Both the position numbers and the translations under genes were made by a program. The notes under the pieces are model-generated. The model saw only the letters and a list, made by a program, of their open reading frames with translations. It was not told the DNA's origin and made no database searches. A DNA stretch of 64,000 nt, taken from Gammaproteobacteria bacterium. Lineage in GTDB: Bacteria > Pseudomonadota > Gammaproteobacteria > Coxiellales > Coxiellaceae. Each line of letters opens with the position of its first letter. Position 1 is the stretch's first letter. Below are positions 59,213 to 64,000 of the stretch, piece after piece. The stretch covers positions 1 through 64,000 of the forward strand of contig JAUIAD010000009.1 of assembly GCA_030425685.1 (NCBI GenBank). Reading direction: 5' to 3'.

Positions 59213-62104
59213 TTACTTAAGTATTTTAAGTAATTTGTCTAATGCCATCGGTTTATAAAAGTAAAATCCTTGCGCTTTTTTACAATGTAATTGTGTGAGA
59301 ATGTCAGCCTGCTCTTTTGTTTCCACCCCTTCTGCAATTACTTCAATTTCTAGTCCTTTTGCCAGGGTGATAATGGCATTGGCAACTGCTTTTGCAGGTT
59401 TGTTATTACATTGATCTAACTGTTGCACATACGAATAGTCTAATTTGATAATATCAAAATGGTAATCAATCAAACGACTTATCGAGGAATACTTGACGCC
59501 AAAATCGTCAATTGCAAGGGTGATGTCTATTTTCTTTAAGTCATTTATAAATTTTAAGATAGTATGTTCAGCTGTTTCATTTTTTTCAAGATCAATAAAA
59601 GCAGTTTCGATAATCTCCAGTGAAATTTTAACATCAATGTCATGATTTTCAAGGCGCCAATTTGTTAGATAGTCAATAATCCAGTCGACATGGTTTTGTA
59701 CTTTTAACACGTAGGGGGTGATATTTAATGAGATATGGAAACCAGGTGTTAATAAATCTTTATTAAATTTAAGGGCATCTAACGTGTTTTTTATCACAAA
59801 CTTATTGAGCTGTTCGGATAAGGCTACGGCTTGTGAGGCTGGGATAAAGTCATTAGGTGAAATTAGTTTTCCTTTTTTATTTCTCCAGCGTAATAATGCT
59901 TCAGCACCAGTTATTGTTCCAGTGTTCAAACATACATGCGGTTGATAGAGAAAAAATAATTCATTTGATTTTAATGCTTTTTCAAAGGAAGTTTCTATAT
60001 CAACTTTATCATGAAAGGCTTTTTCCAAGTCGGTTGAAAAATATTTGTAGCCATTTTCTCTTTTGGCTTGATAGAGTGCTAGGTCAACATTTCTCATTAA
60101 AAGGTCATATGTCTTTCCTGCGTGCGGATAAATGGCAATGCCGATGCTAACACCGCAGTTGATTTCATGTTGTTGCACGATATATTTTTCTTGTGAAAAT
60201 TGAATGATACGTTGGGCGATTTTTCCTGGTAGCGTCGAGTCTTCGATATCGTCAATAAGGATAATAAATTCATCACCACCAATGCGCGCAATAAAATCAG
60301 TATAGCTTAGAGCATGTACTAATCTGTCTGCAAAAGATTGTAGTATTTTATCACCAATGCAATGCCCTAACTTATCATTGATAAATTTAAATTTGTTTAG
60401 ATCAAGTAGCATGATGGCAAATCTAGTATTGTTTTCTTTGTGTTTATCAATAACGTTAAGGATTCGTTTTTCAAAATAACCGCGTGTATGCACACCAGTT
60501 AGCGCGTCCAATCGTGCCATGCGATCTATTTCTTCTTGTCTGGCATGTGAATCTAGTATCGAGGATAGTGTACTAGTTAATAGTGATACATTGTTTGCAA
60601 CCTGATCGTCGTAGCCGTCTTTACGATTACTGAGCCCTACTAGGGCAATCATTTTTTGACGTGCAATAATGGGTATTCCCATGTAACTGCTAATGGCAGA
60701 AGTGGTTTTGGAATCCCCTTTGTGGGTGTGAGTATGCGGGTGAGGGTTGCTGACGGTAACTTTTCCTGTTTTTATATTGGTTTCAATATAAGATTCGAAT
60801 GCCTTTAGCTCTATATTGCTATCATTAAAATAAGTTGTTTCATGTTCACCTGGGTTGGGGTGTATATTCGCTTTTCTGACAGAGTGAATTTTGATATCTT
60901 CATTTTCTGTATCACTATTAAGAACGCCGAAGAATCCATGCTCACTTTCAGTTAATCTTAGCATGCTGTCTACGATTAGATTGTAGGTATTTTGAATGGG
61001 CAGTCCTTGAATATAGCTGTTTTGTATTTGATTAATGGCTTCCATTTTCTTTTTGATAAAAGTCTCTTGGGAAATATCAAATAAATTGATCACTGTGCCG
61101 GAAAGTAGGTCGTTTTCCAAGATGGGTGTGCTGGTGTAGGAAACCGTTATAGGATGCTTTTCTTTATGCCAGAAAGTGTCCTTATTAATTTTAACGGGCT
61201 GTTTGTTTTTTAATGATGATTGAATAGGGCAATTTTTCCAGTTGTAGGATGATTCAGTGGATATTTTGTTATCCACAATAATATCTATGGGTTTTCCGAT
61301 CAATTCGGTTTTCTTATAACCAAATAACTCACAGGCCGACGGGTTGGTAAATGTTATTAATCCTTGCGAGTCTAATCCGTAAATAGCTTCGGAGGATGCA
61401 TCTAAAATAAGTTGGTAATTGTGTTTTTCTTGGTGGACGCCATATAGTAAGCCTAACATATCACTAATTTCAGCAACTAAGTTTTCTTGTTGCTTGGTAA
61501 AGGTTTCTAAATTAATGCCAAAAGCTTCAATAACGCCAATCAGTTTTTTGTGGTATAGGACAGGAATTACTAGGCTAAACTTCGCGTGAACTTCTCTTTT
61601 AGTGGTAGTGAAAAAGGAAAATGGTTCGTGTAAAAAAAATGGCTTGGTTGATTTTTCCAGTTTTCCTAATAAACGTTTAGCCTTGCTTTTATTAAATAAA
61701 TGTTGTGCATTAGTGTGATGTGGGCAGCAAATTTGTGGTGAGGTTAGAGAATTGGTGGACGTGTCATATTGATAAAAAGAGGTGAGATCTACGGAAAGTG
61801 TATCTTTAACTGCCTCAATAAAATGAAAAATAACAACAGAAAGCTCAGTTTTTTCTTTTAGGACATTTTTAATTGCTTTATTAAAAGCAATAAGCTTAAT
61901 GTTATATTCCCCTTTTTCTTGTTCCGCCTTAATTGATCGACGAGCAGAATCAAGTAAAAAGTTGATTAACATCACTAACTTTTGAATAGAGTGGTTATTA
62001 TATGGATCGCTTATAGTAATATCAAAGTTACCATTAATTGTTTTACACAATTCGTTGGAAATCCGATTTAGTGATTTTTCAAACTCGTCCAGATTAGTGT
62101 TCAC
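59213..62104 (-). CDS. GAF-PAS-GAF-GGDEF-EAL cyclic di-GMP enzyme
   Basis: A 963-residue bifunctional-type c-di-GMP protein. In order: a GAF-like domain (about 60-215), PAS (about 230-345, ASSEAIYGLDSQGLITFTNPSACELFGY), a second GAF (about 365-520), GGDEF (about 530-690, motif GGDEF intact near 612) and EAL (about 700-963). The EAL residues GAEALLRW, NITP, DDFGVKYSS, KLDYSYV and EVIAEGVET all look functional. It can be expected both to make and to degrade c-di-GMP. It overlaps the upstream H-NOX gene by 11 bp, so the heme sensor probably controls it. Confidence 0.92.
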   Translation of the reverse strand: MNTNLDEFEKSLNRISNELCKTINGNFDITISDPYNNHSIQKLVMLINFLLDSARRSIKAEQEKGEYNIKLIAFNKAIKNVLKEKTELSVVIFHFIEAVKDTLSVDLTSFYQYDTSTNSLTSPQICCPHHTNAQHLFNKSKAKRLLGKLEKSTKPFFLHEPFSFFTTTKREVHAKFSLVIPVLYHKKLIGVIEAFGINLETFTKQQENLVAEISDMLGLLYGVHQEKHNYQLILDASSEAIYGLDSQGLITFTNPSACELFGYKKTELIGKPIDIIVDNKISTESSYNWKNCPIQSSLKNKQPVKINKDTFWHKEKHPITVSYTSTPILENDLLSGTVINLFDISQETFIKKKMEAINQIQNSYIQGLPIQNTYNLIVDSMLRLTESEHGFFGVLNSDTENEDIKIHSVRKANIHPNPGEHETTYFNDSNIELKAFESYIETNIKTGKVTVSNPHPHTHTHKGDSKTTSAISSYMGIPIIARQKMIALVGLSNRKDGYDDQVANNVSLLTSTLSSILDSHARQEEIDRMARLDALTGVHTRGYFEKRILNVIDKHKENNTRFAIMLLDLNKFKFINDKLGHCIGDKILQSFADRLVHALSYTDFIARIGGDEFIILIDDIEDSTLPGKIAQRIIQFSQEKYIVQQHEINCGVSIGIAIYPHAGKTYDLLMRNVDLALYQAKRENGYKYFSTDLEKAFHDKVDIETSFEKALKSNELFFLYQPHVCLNTGTITGAEALLRWRNKKGKLISPNDFIPASQAVALSEQLNKFVIKNTLDALKFNKDLLTPGFHISLNITPYVLKVQNHVDWIIDYLTNWRLENHDIDVKISLEIIETAFIDLEKNETAEHTILKFINDLKKIDITLAIDDFGVKYSSISRLIDYHFDIIKLDYSYVQQLDQCNNKPAKAVANAIITLAKGLEIEVIAEGVETKEQADILTQLHCKKAQGFYFYKPMALDKLLKILK

Positions 62105-62675
62105 ATGTTATTCCTGTTAGTTTGCTCCATTTAATATGAAGTTGGCATTCATCATCACCTTTTTTTAGACATTTCTTTTCTATAACGGTGGCCTCATCGT
62201 TATAATATTTAATAATCCAGCTAGCTAAATGCTTGTACAAAACGCACTGTTGGTTTGGTGATTTATAATGAGTGATTAAATGCGTTGGGCTGTTTTCTTC
62301 AATGTGAAATTTGTCTTCGATTTGTTGGCGCGTTGTTGGATCACTTTGACCGGAGGCAAAACTATTATGGATAATCGGTTGTAGTTTAAAAAATTCAAGT
62401 GAGTTTTTACACATCTTGAACCAGGTTGGAAACATCTCAATGGCGTATTGTCCAAAGGCTTCTGCGTAGGCTTCTGATGCTTGGTCGGCATTGATATCGA
62501 GTACTTCAAGTGTGGTATTGTAAAGTCGTTGCCATTCACTATCTTTGTAGGGGATATTGATATTGAATTCGGTGTTTTTTTCTAGTTCAGCCTTTTCGAG
62601 AATTTCTTGCCACTTTGCCTGACCCCAGTTTTTGGTAATCATATCAGCCAGAACTTTATGTATCATTCCTAGCAT
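62094..62675 (-). CDS. H-NOX/HNOB heme-based gas sensor
   Basis: A 193-residue protein with the H-NOX start MLGMIHKVLADMI and helical fold, the likely proximal heme ligand His103 (QPIIHNSF) and the C-terminal strand region LITHYKSPNQQCVLY. The YxSxR heme-propionate motif reads Y137-K-S139-P-N141, so Arg is replaced by Asn. This could alter or abolish heme binding. H-NOX proteins sense NO or O2 and regulate adjacent cyclases or kinases; in Legionella one H-NOX is next to a GGDEF-EAL gene, as here. AAGGATATA precedes the ATG. Confidence 0.82.
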   Translation of the reverse strand: MLGMIHKVLADMITKNWGQAKWQEILEKAELEKNTEFNINIPYKDSEWQRLYNTTLEVLDINADQASEAYAEAFGQYAIEMFPTWFKMCKNSLEFFKLQPIIHNSFASGQSDPTTRQQIEDKFHIEENSPTHLITHYKSPNQQCVLYKHLASWIIKYYNDEATVIEKKCLKKGDDECQLHIKWSKLTGITCEH

Positions 62676-62980
62676 ATTATATCCTTATTTAAATAGTCAT
62701 ATTGTTTAATAATAGCAAAAGTATGTAATTTTGAGAGTTATAGGCCCTATTTAGGTTATTTGTGTTGGTTAATTTTTTTCTTGTGATCATATTGTGCGCT
62801 TTCTGGTGTTGGCGCCCATGTTTTTTTGTGAGCAATCTGAGCTTTGCTTGCTCTTTATGATTGTAGAATAATCAGCTTGTGATATCTATTTCTTCCACGC
62901 TGTTGTGGCAATTTTATTTTTATTTGTTAAATGTAATACTGTAATAAAGCTATGCATCAATAAGCGAAGGTGTTATTGCC
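62676..62980. other. Divergent intergenic region, no gene seen
   Basis: The 305-bp region between the H-NOX operon and the divergent response regulator must hold both promoters. It is AT-rich; no ORF, RNA or repeat is convincing, and no PmrA-type box is visible. Confidence 0.5.
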
Positions 62981-63703
62981 ATGACAATGAAACGGGTATT
63001 GTTAACGGATGATGATCCAGAAATACGCAAAATGTTTCAGAAATACCTGATCAAAAAAGGGTTTGCTGTAACGGTAGCCAAGAATGGCTGTGAAGCAATG
63101 CAGTATGTTAAGGGTAGGGCGTTTGATCTTATTATTATGGATCTCAATCTTCCAGATGGTTTTGGTGGAGATTACTGTGAAATGATTCGCAAAGTCTCAA
63201 CCACACCCATTCTCGTTTTAACCGCCTCGGAATCAGAGCAAGATTATGTTAAGAGCTTAAACTTAGGTGCCGATGACTTTGTTACCAAAACAACGGCCTT
63301 ATCGGTTATTTTGGCTAAGATCGATGCTATCTTGCGTCGTGAAGAAGCTAAAGAAAAAGGGGTGAAAGCAAAGCCGGTGCAATATCGTCTGGCAGCATTT
63401 AGTGGCTGGAAATTTTTTCCTAAAGAAAAGAAATTGCTTAACCCTGAAAAGGTTGAAATTTATCTTACCGAAAATGAATCCGCTTTATTGTCTTTATTGT
63501 TAGAAAATAATAATAAGCCTGTGTCTAAATCGACAATAGACCAATGGCTTTGTATTCGTTCGGGTTCTGATAGTTTCAGTGCTACGGAAGTATTAGTTTC
63601 TCGCTTGCGCAAGAAGCTCGAGGTCAAGGGCGGGAAAAAGAAAATGATCGAGACAATACGTAATAAAGGTTATAAGCTTTGTAGCAAGGTTTCCTATGAG
63701 TAA
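62981..63703 (+). CDS. OmpR-family response regulator, paralogue of the 4973 gene
   Basis: The receiver domain has Asp54 (MDLNLPDGFGG), Thr81 and Lys103 followed by Thr-Thr instead of Pro (TKTT). The winged helix (about 140-240) ends ETIRNKGYKLC. It shares with the regulator at 4245-4973 the LAKIxAILRREE linker, the AFSGWKF motif and the non-Pro Lys region, so both are sister systems. AAGGTG precedes the first ATG. It overlaps the following kinase gene by 8 bp. It is divergent from the H-NOX operon and possibly linked to it in function. Confidence 0.9.
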   Translation: MTMKRVLLTDDDPEIRKMFQKYLIKKGFAVTVAKNGCEAMQYVKGRAFDLIIMDLNLPDGFGGDYCEMIRKVSTTPILVLTASESEQDYVKSLNLGADDFVTKTTALSVILAKIDAILRREEAKEKGVKAKPVQYRLAAFSGWKFFPKEKKLLNPEKVEIYLTENESALLSLLLENNNKPVSKSTIDQWLCIRSGSDSFSATEVLVSRLRKKLEVKGGKKKMIETIRNKGYKLCSKVSYE

Positions 63704-64000
63704 AATAGCATTTACAGAGAAGCAGTATCGAATGTTAAAAATACTACGCCCAGTATTAATTATTGTTATTTGTGTTCACTCACTACTGGTTGTTTGGTCT
63801 TTGATATACACTTTGCGTGAAGCACATATGAAGGTGGTTAATGAGCGTGTTTTACAAATCGCCCATGTGATTGCTTATCTTAGTGAAGCTGATAAGCGTA
63901 AAGTATTTAAGGCTGAGCTTGAGATTATTAACCAGTCACATGTTCATAAACATTTTGATATTGCTTTGTCTAAGGGTAAGCCCGAAAAAACTATTTTAAT
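63696..64000 (+). CDS. Sensor histidine kinase, N-terminal part (cut by window edge)
   Basis: The frame opens MSKIAFTEKQ inside the regulator stop (overlap 8 bp). It gives a transmembrane helix (about residues 18-40, ILRPVLIIVICVHSLLVVWS), then the start of a periplasmic region before the window ends. The placement, the helix and the RPV motif parallel the broken kinase at 2959-4252, so this is probably the intact sister kinase. The catalytic domains lie beyond the window. Confidence 0.75.
   Translation, partial: MSKIAFTEKQYRMLKILRPVLIIVICVHSLLVVWSLIYTLREAHMKVVNERVLQIAHVIAYLSEADKRKVFKAELEIINQSHVHKHFDIALSKGKPEKTIL

Noticed and set aside
1-64000. tRNA and rRNA genes
   Set aside because: I looked for clover-leaf ends and conserved rRNA segments in the intergenic regions and saw none; a covariance search would be needed for certainty.

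Overview
The window looks like a low-GC gammaproteobacterial chromosome with the marks of a Legionellales-type intracellular bacterium (Legionella/Coxiella relatives). The housekeeping order is gammaproteobacterial: yibN-grxC-secB-gpsA, lepA-lepB-rnc-era-recO-pdxJ, accA next to tilS, and gpmI-envC-ctpA. The accessory genes are those of a host-associated bacterium: large unrecognised proteins with acidic or Ser-rich C-termini, an ankyrin protein, a toxin-type glycosyltransferase-like protein, a transglutaminase-like protein, and an H-NOX gene joined to a GGDEF/EAL gene as in Legionella. Taxonomy is inferred from content only.

Layout. 1-7.5 kb: a DUF4143 remnant, msrBA, a universal stress protein, a tandemly duplicated intergenic unit that may encode two sibling small RNAs, then a minus-strand chain envC-ctpA-response regulator-histidine kinase, with the kinase broken by a frameshift. 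7.5-13 kb: gpmI, an S9 peptidase, a SugE/Gdx exporter and a glycosyltransferase-like effector candidate. 13-24 kb: the secB-gpsA operon, two paralogous effector candidates flanking trmL, mlaA, an SDR and a SulP-carbonic anhydrase fusion. 24-40 kb: repeat-rich DNA (REP palindromes, long stem-loops, a RAYT transposase with a REPIN array), an S15-type lipoprotein carrying an in-frame palindromic element, three membrane-rich effector candidates, trhP, an rsmF-type methyltransferase, accA and tilS. 40-47 kb: lepA to pdxJ, then lpxH. 47-56 kb: a HlyD/FUSC efflux pair and two further effector candidates. 56-64 kb: gltX, a DUF985 cupin, cysS, the H-NOX and GGDEF/EAL genes, and a divergent second two-component system cut by the window edge.

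The strongest system-level signal is a shared promoter. Seven effector candidates (starts at 12942-, 17253-, 19319-, 27090+, 39060-, 50731+, 53772+) have a direct repeat of TTAAT-like half sites with an 11-bp period. In six of them exactly 7 nt separate the box from a -10-like hexamer; in the seventh (39060-) the spacing is 7 or 8 nt. Most of the -10s lie 33-44 nt before the start codon. This is the architecture of the PmrA box that controls Dot/Icm type IV effector genes in Legionella and Coxiella. A 71-codon gene at 13180 has the same layout with one degenerate half site. These scattered genes are therefore probably one co-regulated secreted-effector set. No PmrA or Dot/Icm gene lies in the window, so this remains inference.

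A second theme is palindromic DNA. GCATGC-centred REPs near a RAYT gene, a composite element with a 27-bp stem showing a compensatory change, and a family of three 40-bp-arm hairpins fill most intergenic gaps.
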